Below, piece by piece: positions 1 through 5,244 of a DNA stretch of 5,244 nt. The translations under genes and the position numbers were made by a program. This DNA comes from an uncultured Lysobacterales bacterium (GTDB lineage: Bacteria > Pseudomonadota > Gammaproteobacteria > Xanthomonadales > SZUA-36), in the NCBI GenBank assembly GCA_937974465.1, contig CALJWY010000038.1:1-5244 (forward strand), given 5' to 3'. Numbering within the stretch: the first letter of the stretch is position 1; every line of letters begins with the position of its first letter. The notes under the pieces were generated by a model. That model did not search any database and was not told the origin of the DNA. It was given only the letters and a program-made list of their open reading frames with translations.

Positions 1-284
1 AGTCGTTGAGGGATCTTGGTCCCTGGGGACAGCGTTTCCCGGAACCGTTGTTTGAAGGCCGTTTTGTGGTTGAAGACAAGCGGGTGGTAGGCGCCGCGCA
101 TTTGAAAATGCAACTTCGCTCGCCCGGTGCTTACGAAAGCATCGATGCCATCGCTTTTGGACGCCTCCCCGAAGACCTGCCTGGCAGCGAGACGGTTGGG
201 TTTATTTATAAACTGGACATCAATCATTTTCGCGGCCAGAAGACCTGCCAGCTTATGATTGAACAAATACTTGACGAAGATTGA
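1..284 (+). CDS. recJ: RecJ single-stranded-DNA-specific 5'-3' exonuclease, C-terminal fragment
   Basis: This is the last 93 codons of a gene that begins before the window; the first complete codon is at base 3 and the stop is TGA at 282-284. The segment matches the RecJ C-terminal domain as I know it from E. coli: GPWGQRFPEPLFEG near the start, then a V-G-x-x-HLK strand, and YKLDINHFRG close to the end (E. coli has YKLDINEFRG). RecJ degrades single-stranded DNA 5' to 3' in RecF-pathway recombination and mismatch repair. The catalytic DHH/DHHA1 motifs lie upstream and are not visible, so activity cannot be judged here. The order recJ-prfB-lysS supports the call. A TTG at base 6 is an internal Leu codon, not a start. 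Confidence 0.93.
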   Translation, partial: SLRDLGPWGQRFPEPLFEGRFVVEDKRVVGAAHLKMQLRSPGAYESIDAIAFGRLPEDLPGSETVGFIYKLDINHFRGQKTCQLMIEQILDED

Positions 285-294
285 GCTCAGAAGA

Positions 295-380
295 GGGGTC
301 AGAGTCAATTGCCAGAGTAAGCTCGAAAGACCGGGAATGAAAGATAAACACCATTTACCCTGGTACTTGACTCTGACCCC
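295..380. repeat. 86-bp inverted-repeat (MITE/REP-like) element between recJ and prfB
   Basis: The ends are perfect 14-bp inverted repeats: GGGGTCAGAGTCAA at 295-308 and its reverse complement at 367-380. Complementarity continues inward with interruptions: CCAG 312-315 pairs with CTGG 360-363, and GTAA 317-320 with TTAC 355-358. Each arm is thus about 26 bases and most of the element can fold back on itself. It contains no ORF of note. From memory, GGGGTCAGAGTCAA-type ends recur in proteobacterial genomes, sometimes near IS200-like/RAYT transposase genes; I cannot confirm that here. No target-site duplication is evident at the borders. Confidence 0.7.
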
Positions 381-396
381 ACACTTTTTTCTTTTT
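295..396 (+). terminator. Possible factor-independent terminator after recJ formed by the inverted repeat
   Basis: The inverted-repeat arms (295-308 and 367-380) could form a strong 14-bp stem, and four bases later comes a U-rich tract, T6-C-T5, at 385-396. The layout resembles an intrinsic terminator for recJ transcripts. The stem closes over a long loop (309-366) unless the inner pairs at 312-320/355-363 also form, which is a caveat. If it works, prfB needs its own promoter downstream. Confidence 0.35.
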
Positions 397-410
397 ACTT
401 GGTGTAAAAT
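393..410 (+). promoter_or_regulatory. Candidate prfB promoter -10 region within a short palindrome
   Basis: TAAAAT at 405-410, followed by a GC-rich GCAGCGC stretch, is a reasonable sigma-70 -10 hexamer about 30 bases before the prfB start. It sits in a perfect 6-bp inverted repeat, TTTTAC (393-398), TTGGT, GTAAAA (404-409). No good -35 hexamer lies 16-18 bases upstream; TTGACT at 367-372 is too far away. The assignment is tentative. Confidence 0.3.
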
Positions 411-439
411 GCAGCGCTTTTCAAATTTAGGGCAATAGC

Positions 440-1547
440 GTGGAAACCAACCAGATTAGTAATCAAATCGAAGACCTGCAACAGCGCTCTGACGCGCTCA
501 GGGGGTATCTTTGACTATGCCGGCAAAAAAGACCGGCTGGAAGAAGTAAGCCGCGAACTGGAAAACCCTGACATCTGGAATGATCCCGCGCTGGCCCAGT
601 CGCTGGGTCGTGAGAGGGCTTTGCTTGACGGAATCGTCAGCACCCTGGATCGGGTGTCGCAGGTGCTCGCTGATAATTCCGAGATGCTGGAGATGGCCAT
701 CGAAGAAGAGGATGAAGATATCCTCGACCTGGTCAGTTCAGAGATTACTGATGTTGAAACCGAAGTGGGCAAGCTGGAGTTCCAGCGCATGTTCAGAGGG
801 GAGATGGACGCCAATCCCTGCTACCTGGACATCCAGGCGGGCTCCGGTGGCACGGAGGCCCAGGACTGGGCTGAAATGCTGTTGCGTATGTATTTGCGTT
901 GGGTTGAACGCCGTGGCTGGAAGGGTGAACTGATCGAAGTGTCAGCGGGCGATGTTGCAGGTATCAAGAGCGCCACGATCCATATCACCGGAGAATACGC
1001 CTATGGTTGGTGCAAAACCGAAATCGGCGTGCATCGGCTGGTTAGAAAGTCGCCCTTTGATTCCGGCAATCGTCGCCATACCTCGTTCGCCGCCGTGTTC
1101 GTTTCACCGGAAGTGGACGACAATATCGAAATTGATATCAACCCGGCCGACCTGCGTATCGATGTCTACAGGGCTTCCGGCGCAGGCGGGCAGCACGTCA
1201 ACCGCACCGAGTCTGCAGTTCGTATCACCCATATCCCGACCAACACGGTGGTGCAATGCCAGAACGACCGTTCACAGCACAAGAACAAAGACCACGCGAT
1301 GAAGCAGTTACGGGCTAAACTATACGAACTGGAGCTGTCGAAGCGAAACGCAGAGAGCCAGCAGCTGGAAGATTCGAAATCCGACATTGGCTGGGGCAGC
1401 CAGATCCGTTCATACGTTCTGGACGCCTCGCGTATCAAGGATTTGCGGACCAACGTGGAAACGGGTAATACCCAGGCCGTGCTTGACGGCGATCTTGATC
1501 AATTTGTAGAAGCATCCCTCAAACAGGGCCTCAGTGAAGACGATTAG
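440..1547 (+). CDS. prfB: Peptide chain release factor 2 (RF2), expressed by programmed +1 frameshift
   Basis: RF2 recognises UGA and UAA in the ribosomal A site and triggers peptidyl-tRNA hydrolysis. The gene starts at GTG 440-442, preceded by AGGG at 429-432. It reads 24 codons (METNQISNQIED... to RGYL), meets an in-frame TGA at 512-514, and continues in the +1 frame from GAC at 513 to the stop TAG at 1545-1547. The joined product is 368 residues; E. coli RF2 has 365. The SPF anticodon-reading tripeptide is at residues 204-206 (1050-1058) and the catalytic GGQ at 249-251 (1185-1193). The residue equivalent to E. coli K-12 Thr246 is Ala (245 here), as in most bacteria. lysS follows after 63 bp. 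A start at TTG 621 would lose the frameshift and part of the N-terminal domain. Confidence 0.97.
500..515 (+). promoter_or_regulatory. RF2 programmed +1 ribosomal frameshift signal
   Basis: The sequence is AGG GGG TAT CTT TGA C: an internal Shine-Dalgarno-like AGGGGG (500-505), three spacer bases, the slippery CTT (509-511) and the UGA stop (512-514) followed by C. This matches the E. coli prfB signal base for base. Established mechanism: when RF2 is scarce, the ribosome pauses at UGA and peptidyl-tRNA-Leu slips from CUU to UUU, continuing in +1; when RF2 is abundant, it terminates. This makes a negative feedback loop on RF2 synthesis. Confidence 0.97.
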
Positions 1548-1610
1548 TAACAATTTGCCTGGAATTCAGCTTGGAAACCCGGCTTGGGAAATCAGAACAG
1601 GAATTAACGC

Positions 1611-3137
1611 GTGAGTAAACAAAACCCGAAAAACACCACCGCAGATACCTCGTCGGAAGAAAACCGCCTGATCGCAGAGCGGCGGGAAAAACTGCACGCG
1701 TTGAAAGCCGAAAGCAACGCCTATCCCAACGATTTTCACCCCAACACCAACGCGGCTGAACTGCAGCGGCGATTTGCGGATGACGACACCGAGACACTGG
1801 CGCAGGTTGACGAAACGTTTGCGCTTGCTGGCCGCATGCTGGCCAAGCGGGTGATGGGCAAGATTGCCTTCGTCAAGGTGCAGGATGGCACCGGCAGCAT
1901 GCAGTTTGTTGTGCAAAGGGATAATCTCCCTGAAGGCATCTACCAGCAGTTCAAACAATGGGATATCGGTGACATCATTGGCGGCAGTGGGCCAATTTTC
2001 CGGACCCAGAAAGGTGAACTGTCGGTGAAACCGTCCGAGTTACGACTGTTGACCAAATCACTCAGGCCGTTGCCGGAGAAATTCCACGGCCTGACCGATA
2101 CGGAAACCCGTTACCGACAGCGTTATGTCGACCTGATCATGAATGAGGAAACCAGGAAAGTTTTCCATACACGATCAAAAATCATCCGTTTTATCCGTGA
2201 CTTTATGGAAGCACCGGGGCGCGAGTTTCTCGAGGTTGAAACACCGATGATGCACCCAATCCCGGGTGGCGCAACTGCGCGGCCCTTTGTGACCCACCAT
2301 AACGCACTCGATTTGCAAATGTACCTGCGCGTTGCACCTGAGTTGTATCTGAAGCGCCTCACTGTGGGCGGGCTCGACCGGGTTTATGAAATCAACCGAA
2401 ACTTCCGTAACGAAGGCGTATCCACACGGCATAACCCAGAGTTCACCATGCTCGAGTTTTACTGGGCCTACGCCACTTACGAAGACCTGATCGATTTGAC
2501 AGAGAAGATGCTGCAAGGGCTCGCGCTAGAGGTCACCGGTGGCACCACTGTGGAATTTGAAGGTCGGAACCTCGAGTTCAAGGCACCGTTTGACCGTATG
2601 AGCGTGGAAGAATCGGTACGTAAATATAATCCGGACCTGGCGAATGCTGATTTGTGGGACGCTGCAACGCTCAAGAAAGCGTGTGCCGAGCGGGAGATTC
2701 ATATCGATGACAGCTGGGGCGAGGGCAAGGTGCTGATTGAATTGTTTGACGCGACCGTCGAATCAAAACTGCTCAACCCCACGTTCATCACGGCGTACCC
2801 GACCGAGGTTTCGCCGTTGTCACGCCGCAATGACGATAACCCGTTAATCACCGATCGTTTTGAGTTATTTATAGCCGGTCGTGAAATAGCCAATGGCTTC
2901 TCGGAATTAAATGATCCGGAAGACCAGGCTGCCCGCTTCCAGGAGCAGGTATCGCAAAAAGACGCCGGTGATCTCGAGGCGATGCACTATGATTCCGATT
3001 ATATCCGTGCATTGGAGTATGGCATGCCGCCAACGGCGGGCGAGGGCATCGGTATTGACCGGTTGGTGATGCTGCTGACCGATTCACCGTCAATCCGGGA
3101 CGTATTGTTATTCCCCTATATGCGTCCAGAAGCGTGA
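1611..3137 (+). CDS. lysS: Lysyl-tRNA synthetase, class II
   Basis: A cytoplasmic enzyme that attaches lysine to tRNA-Lys using ATP. The 508-residue length fits the class II LysRS family (E. coli LysS has 505). A charged N-terminal helix is followed by an OB-fold anticodon-binding domain at roughly residues 68-150, then the class II catalytic core. Motif 1 lies around 187-214, ending in ETPMM with the invariant Pro212. Motif 2 contains FRNEG at 265-269 and RHNPEFT. Motif 3 is GIGIDRL at 479-485, with Arg484 as the ATP-contacting arginine. The GTG start at 1611 is supported by AGGA at 1599-1602. It lies 63 bp after prfB with no evident terminator between, so the two are likely co-transcribed, as in E. 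coli. No missing key residue was seen. Confidence 0.97.
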   Translation: MSKQNPKNTTADTSSEENRLIAERREKLHALKAESNAYPNDFHPNTNAAELQRRFADDDTETLAQVDETFALAGRMLAKRVMGKIAFVKVQDGTGSMQFVVQRDNLPEGIYQQFKQWDIGDIIGGSGPIFRTQKGELSVKPSELRLLTKSLRPLPEKFHGLTDTETRYRQRYVDLIMNEETRKVFHTRSKIIRFIRDFMEAPGREFLEVETPMMHPIPGGATARPFVTHHNALDLQMYLRVAPELYLKRLTVGGLDRVYEINRNFRNEGVSTRHNPEFTMLEFYWAYATYEDLIDLTEKMLQGLALEVTGGTTVEFEGRNLEFKAPFDRMSVEESVRKYNPDLANADLWDAATLKKACAEREIHIDDSWGEGKVLIELFDATVESKLLNPTFITAYPTEVSPLSRRNDDNPLITDRFELFIAGREIANGFSELNDPEDQAARFQEQVSQKDAGDLEAMHYDSDYIRALEYGMPPTAGEGIGIDRLVMLLTDSPSIRDVLLFPYMRPEA

Positions 3138-3168
3138 TGCCGTGAACCTGGGGTTGATTTAAAACACG

Positions 3169-3534
3169 CTAGCTTTTTTTAGATCGTGCGCGTCGCAACT
3201 CCATCGGGTGCACGGCGCGGCGTAACTTATCAAATATGTGGACGATTGCGTCCCAGGGATGATGCTTTATCATCCTTGGTCCGGCATAGCGCATGACTTC
3301 CCTGACATGTTCCCGTTGTTGTGGCTTATAACAGTGAATGGGGCAGTTGGCACAAGTGGGCTTGGCCTGACCATAGGGGCACTTTGCCAGGCGCTGCTCT
3401 GAATAACCCATCAGGTTTGAACAGGATTCACACAGGCTGCCATCGCTCAGGCCGTGATGGTCTTTGCAGTATATGCCTGTCATTTTCACCAGCGTCTGGT
3501 GTTCTTTTTTTAGTCTTCCGGTCAATGGTTCCAT
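3169..3534 (-). CDS. ygbA: YgbA-like nitrous-oxide-stimulated promoter family protein
   Basis: A 121-residue, soluble, basic protein resembling the YgbA_NO family (E. coli YgbA, about 117 residues). It has seven cysteines in a compact central region: C23, C35-x2-C38, C52, C61-x2-C64 and C68, with H26, H27 and H67 close by. That pattern suggests a metal or Fe-S site, which is my inference. The family name comes from induction by nitrogen oxides. In enterics ygbA is reported as part of the NsrR nitric-oxide-responsive regulon and linked to growth under nitrosative stress; its biochemical role is unclear. The gene converges on lysS (31 bp between stops) and diverges from the 3702 operon. The ATG at 3534 has no clear Shine-Dalgarno, but the N-terminal LxxEHxTxxKMxxIYC pattern fits the family. 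Confidence 0.82.
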   Translation of the reverse strand: MEPLTGRLKKEHQTLVKMTGIYCKDHHGLSDGSLCESCSNLMGYSEQRLAKCPYGQAKPTCANCPIHCYKPQQREHVREVMRYAGPRMIKHHPWDAIVHIFDKLRRAVHPMELRRARSKKS

Positions 3535-3701
3535 GGTCTAAGCATAACAATTATTTCTGGTATTAACCTGACCAGAGTCAAATTGGTCGCGATTTCCATC
3601 TTTTACAATCAGGCATTGAACATAAATTTCCCCAGGGTGCATCCAAACCCCTGAAATTTACATCTCTAAGAGTAAGAACACATTATTCGCAGGAGAAAGA
3701 T
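3535..3701. promoter_or_regulatory. Divergent intergenic region between ygbA-like gene and the DUF6249/ECF sigma operon
   Basis: These 167 bases must carry promoters for both directions. I found no convincing sigma-70 pair. Visible elements are: two same-orientation minus-strand GATGYA cores (complement of TGCATC 3638-3643 and TACATC 3659-3664), exactly 21 bp apart and reminiscent of NsrR half-sites; a GACCA-N9-TGGTC inverted repeat at 3570-3588; and a strong AGGAG at 3691-3695 serving the ATG at 3702. All regulatory readings are tentative. Confidence 0.4.
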
Positions 3702-4124
3702 ATGCAAGATGTTGGAATAGGTGCAGGCTTGGTAAGCCTGGCGTTTTGGGGGTTTATAGCCACCGCCGTCGTGGCGGGAATGTGGGATAGCATCCGTAAG
3801 AGGGAAGCGAAACATGAAACGGTTCGCCGCCTGGTGGAGAGTGGTCAGTCCCTCGATGGGGATTTGATGGATAAGTTGGTCGCCCTGACCGACAACAAAA
3901 GCGAACGCCCGGACCGGGTTTTCTTCCTTACCGGGCTTTGGATACTTCCGGTGTCGCTTGGTTTAGCCGTTTTCGGTTTGATCATGAATGGCTATTATCC
4001 CGAGACTTATGCACCGCTTATGGGGGCAGCCGCAATGACCGGCATTTTAGGCTTTGGGTTTCTCCTGGCGTCCAAAATTGTGGGCCGCTGGTATTCGGAT
4101 AAAAGCTCGTCGATTGATATCTGA
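3702..4124 (+). CDS. Three-TM inner-membrane protein, DUF6249-like
   Basis: This 140-residue protein has three predicted membrane segments at about residues 6-28, 73-95 and 105-127. A charged loop of about 45 residues (WDSIRKREAKHETVRRLVESGQ...LMDKL) lies between the first two, with positive charge right after TM1, which suggests it is cytoplasmic. The pattern of a first TM, then RKREAxHET-x-RRxVESGQ, then a TM pair resembles small proteins labelled DUF6249 that often accompany ECF sigma genes; this is from memory and needs a profile search. The start is well supported by AGGAG at 3691-3695, six bases before ATG. Its stop TGA (4122-4124) overlaps the Shine-Dalgarno of the sigma gene, so the two are probably translationally coupled. 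It may sense a membrane signal or restrain the sigma factor, but no function is demonstrated. Confidence 0.8.
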   Translation: MQDVGIGAGLVSLAFWGFIATAVVAGMWDSIRKREAKHETVRRLVESGQSLDGDLMDKLVALTDNKSERPDRVFFLTGLWILPVSLGLAVFGLIMNGYYPETYAPLMGAAAMTGILGFGFLLASKIVGRWYSDKSSSIDI

Positions 4125-4128
4125 GGAG
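4124..4128 (+). promoter_or_regulatory. Shine-Dalgarno deciding the GTG start of the ECF sigma gene
   Basis: AGGAG at 4124-4128 overlaps the last base of the upstream stop codon. It is seven bases from GTG at 4136 but only four from TTG at 4133, so GTG is preferred. The overlap suggests translational coupling. Confidence 0.7.
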
Positions 4129-4135
4129 ATAGTTG

Positions 4136-4708
4136 GTGCACAAAGCACAGGACTATTACCCAGGTTGCCCTGAGCCGATGATTGTCAGCTTTGCACGCAC
4201 CGGTGACCGCGGCGCCTTCGAGGAACTGGTGCGGCGTAGACAGTCATCTGTACGAAACCTGATGAGAAGTTGCTGCGGCGACGCCACATTGGCTGATGAC
4301 CTTGCCCAGCAGGTTTTTCTGCGGGTGTGGGTGAAGATTCATACCCTGAGGAAGGCCAGCGCCTTCAATGCCTGGCTCAAACGCGTGGCGATAACCGTTT
4401 GGTTGCAGTATTTGCGAAAAAACGATGCACTTCGGGACGCAGACGAGCTGCACGAGTCAGATTCAGTGACAAGGGAAACACAGGGTATGGGCGTGGACCT
4501 GGACCAGGCGCTTGCGACACTGCCAGCGACGGTACGCCTGTGCATTATTTTGTCTTACCAGGAGGGAATGTCGCATAGGGAAATTGCCGAAGTAAGCAAT
4601 ATTCCCCTGGGAACGGTTAAATCCCATATCAACCGGGGAGCACAGAAATTACAGGACATTCTGGCGTTATATGACAAATCAGAAACGGAGCGGCAACATG
4701 AACAGTGA
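4136..4708 (+). CDS. RNA polymerase sigma factor, ECF (sigma-70 family, RpoE-like)
   Basis: This 190-residue protein has only sigma regions 2 and 4, as expected for an extracytoplasmic-function sigma factor. Region 2 covers about residues 24-95: an FEELVRRRQ helix, the core-binding DDLAQQVFLRVW at 54-65, and the -10-recognition helix FNAWLKRVAITVWLQYLRK at 77-95. A variable linker spans 96-122. Region 4 covers about 123-173, with LPATVRLCIILSYQEGMSHREIAE and the helix-turn-helix IPLGTVKSHINRG that reads the -35 element. It would direct RNA polymerase to a small regulon, often including its own operon. The GTG start is chosen from the AGGAG spacing. The gene sits between two membrane-protein genes and its 3' end overlaps the next gene by 11 bases. 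The ECF group cannot be assigned by eye. Confidence 0.93.
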   Translation: MHKAQDYYPGCPEPMIVSFARTGDRGAFEELVRRRQSSVRNLMRSCCGDATLADDLAQQVFLRVWVKIHTLRKASAFNAWLKRVAITVWLQYLRKNDALRDADELHESDSVTRETQGMGVDLDQALATLPATVRLCIILSYQEGMSHREIAEVSNIPLGTVKSHINRGAQKLQDILALYDKSETERQHEQ

Positions 4709-5051
4709 TCGCATTGCCGGTTTAGAATCTCTTTTCGCAGACAGGAATGCGGAACTGGAAGGTCAGGAGTTCACCCACCAGGTAATGAGCCGGACACGCC
4801 GGATTAGAAACTACGTGTTGGTCTCTTTAGCTGCCCTGGCGATAATTTCCGTGTTGAGCGTCTGGCTATTTGATATTCCTATTCCCGGCATCATTATGCG
4901 GGTCTCAGAGGCCCTTACAACGACATTATTTGACCTCGGGGAAAGCTGGGTTGCCTGGATTCTTTCACCAATAAATAACGTGGGTGGGCTTCTGCTTGTG
5001 AGTTGGAAGATACTGCGGATTATTCGTAAAAAGGTGATTAAAACACTATAG
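4698..5051 (+). CDS. Small two-TM protein, putative anti-sigma or sigma-linked membrane regulator
   Basis: I do not recognise a named family. The 117-residue product starts at ATG 4698, seven bases after GGAG (4687-4690), and overlaps the sigma gene by 11 bases, implying coupled translation. Residues 1-38 are soluble and charged (MNSDRIAGLESLFADRNAELEGQEF... then RTRRIRN). Strong hydrophobic segments follow at about 39-58 and 84-106, and the tail is very basic (RIIRKKVIKTL). By the positive-inside rule both ends would be cytoplasmic. Position and topology suit an anti-sigma factor whose short N-terminal segment binds the sigma factor. However, the protein has no cysteine, so no zinc-binding HxxxCxxC anti-sigma motif, and no obvious periplasmic sensor domain. 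The anti-sigma role is therefore an inference from context. Confidence 0.72.
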   Translation: MNSDRIAGLESLFADRNAELEGQEFTHQVMSRTRRIRNYVLVSLAALAIISVLSVWLFDIPIPGIIMRVSEALTTTLFDLGESWVAWILSPINNVGGLLLVSWKILRIIRKKVIKTL

Positions 5052-5173
5052 GTTGGACGGGTGGCTTTAAAGCACTCATTCCTGTCACAGAAAGTGCCGC
5101 CGTATTCTTCCATACGCAAGCGTATTGAGCTACTATCCCAATAATATTTTGACTACCTGATGGAGTACCAGAA
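5052..5173. promoter_or_regulatory. Intergenic spacer with small palindromes before the thiolase gene
   Basis: This spacer holds a perfect 10-bp palindrome GCTTTAAAGC (5064-5073). A loose hairpin is closed by GCACT (5072-5076) and AGTGC (5093-5097). There is also a 6-2-6 palindrome ATACGC-AA-GCGTAT at 5112-5125, with an extra CGTAT at 5101-5105 that could pair alternatively with ATACG. No U-tract follows any hairpin, so no intrinsic terminator is called. The palindrome at 5112-5125 could be an operator for the downstream gene. TAATAT at 5142-5147 is -10-like but lacks a good -35. Confidence 0.35.
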
Positions 5174-5244
5174 ATGCGAGACGTCGTCATAGCAAGTTAC
5201 GTTCGATCAGCCCAATCCCGTTCCCGACCCAATGATCCCGGACG
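5174..5244 (+). CDS. Probable acetyl-CoA C-acyltransferase (thiolase), N-terminal fragment
   Basis: The gene opens at ATG 5174 with GGAG at 5162-5165, eight bases upstream, and runs off the window after 23 complete codons (MRDVVIASYVRSAQSRSRPN...). The M-R-D/E-x-V-I-x-x-x-x-R-(S/T) opening is the typical first beta-strand of thiolases, which cleave 3-ketoacyl-CoA or condense acetyl-CoA in fatty-acid metabolism. The ending SRSRPNDPG resembles FadA/FadI-like thiolases of gammaproteobacteria. The catalytic Cys and His residues lie beyond the window, so the class and activity cannot be judged. It probably begins a separate transcription unit after the sigma operon, given the 122-bp spacer. Confidence 0.65.
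   Translation, partial: MRDVVIASYVRSAQSRSRPNDPG

Noticed and set aside
515..814. Minus-strand ORF of 99 codons, Ser-rich
   Set aside because: It lies antisense to prfB, and its low-complexity Ser-rich composition is the typical shadow of a coding strand rich in Glu and Asp codons.
621..1547. RF2 as a simple ORF starting at TTG 621
   Set aside because: Homology continues upstream to GTG 440 through the frameshift signal; 621 is an internal Leu codon.
1569..1591. Short direct repeat GCTTGG...GCTTGG between prfB and lysS
   Set aside because: Six bases repeated once in a 63-bp spacer is expected by chance.
1566..1958. Minus-strand ORF of 130 codons over the 5' end of lysS
   Set aside because: It is antisense to a well-supported gene, with no recognisable domain and no clear Shine-Dalgarno.
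3161..3180. GCTAGC plus a T7 run as a lysS terminator
   Set aside because: GCTAGC is only a 6-bp self-complementary sequence with no loop, so it cannot form a stable hairpin; the T run is the 3' coding end of the ygbA-like gene read on the other strand.
3657..3686. TTTACA (3657-3662) with CATTAT (3681-3686) as a sigma-70 promoter for the 3702 operon
   Set aside because: Spacing of 18 is acceptable, but transcription would start within or beyond the Shine-Dalgarno, leaving almost no leader.
4133..4135. TTG at 4133 as the sigma-factor start
   Set aside because: It is only four bases from AGGAG; GTG at 4136, seven bases away, is the better start.

Overview
The window looks like chromosomal DNA of a gammaproteobacterium of moderate GC content. 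The strongest taxonomic clue is the order recJ-prfB-lysS, the same as in Escherichia coli, together with an RF2 gene that keeps the classical programmed +1 frameshift. I cannot name the genus from sequence alone.

Layout: (1) bases 1-284 hold the 3' end of recJ. (2) Bases 285-439 are intergenic and carry an 86-bp inverted-repeat element with perfect 14-bp ends. A U-rich tract follows it, so it could act as a terminator, and a possible prfB promoter lies after that. (3) prfB runs 440-1547 and is readable only through a +1 shift at an in-frame UGA at 512-514. (4) lysS runs 1611-3137, 63 bp downstream and probably co-transcribed with prfB. (5) A YgbA-like, cysteine-rich nitrosative-stress protein lies convergently on the minus strand (3169-3534). 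(6) A 167-bp divergent intergenic region follows. (7) A compact three-gene plus-strand operon (3702-5051) encodes a three-TM membrane protein of DUF6249 type, an ECF sigma factor, and a short two-TM protein whose start overlaps the sigma gene. (8) A 122-bp spacer with several small palindromes leads to the first 23 codons of a probable thiolase (5174 to the window end).

The first half is translation and repair housekeeping: RF2 terminates at UGA/UAA and controls its own synthesis by frameshifting, while LysRS charges tRNA-Lys. The second half looks like stress or envelope regulation. The small protein after the sigma gene is in the usual anti-sigma position but lacks a recognisable zinc-binding anti-sigma motif, so the sigma/membrane-protein trio is the least understood part of the window. 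No tRNA, rRNA, CRISPR array or complete transposase gene was seen.
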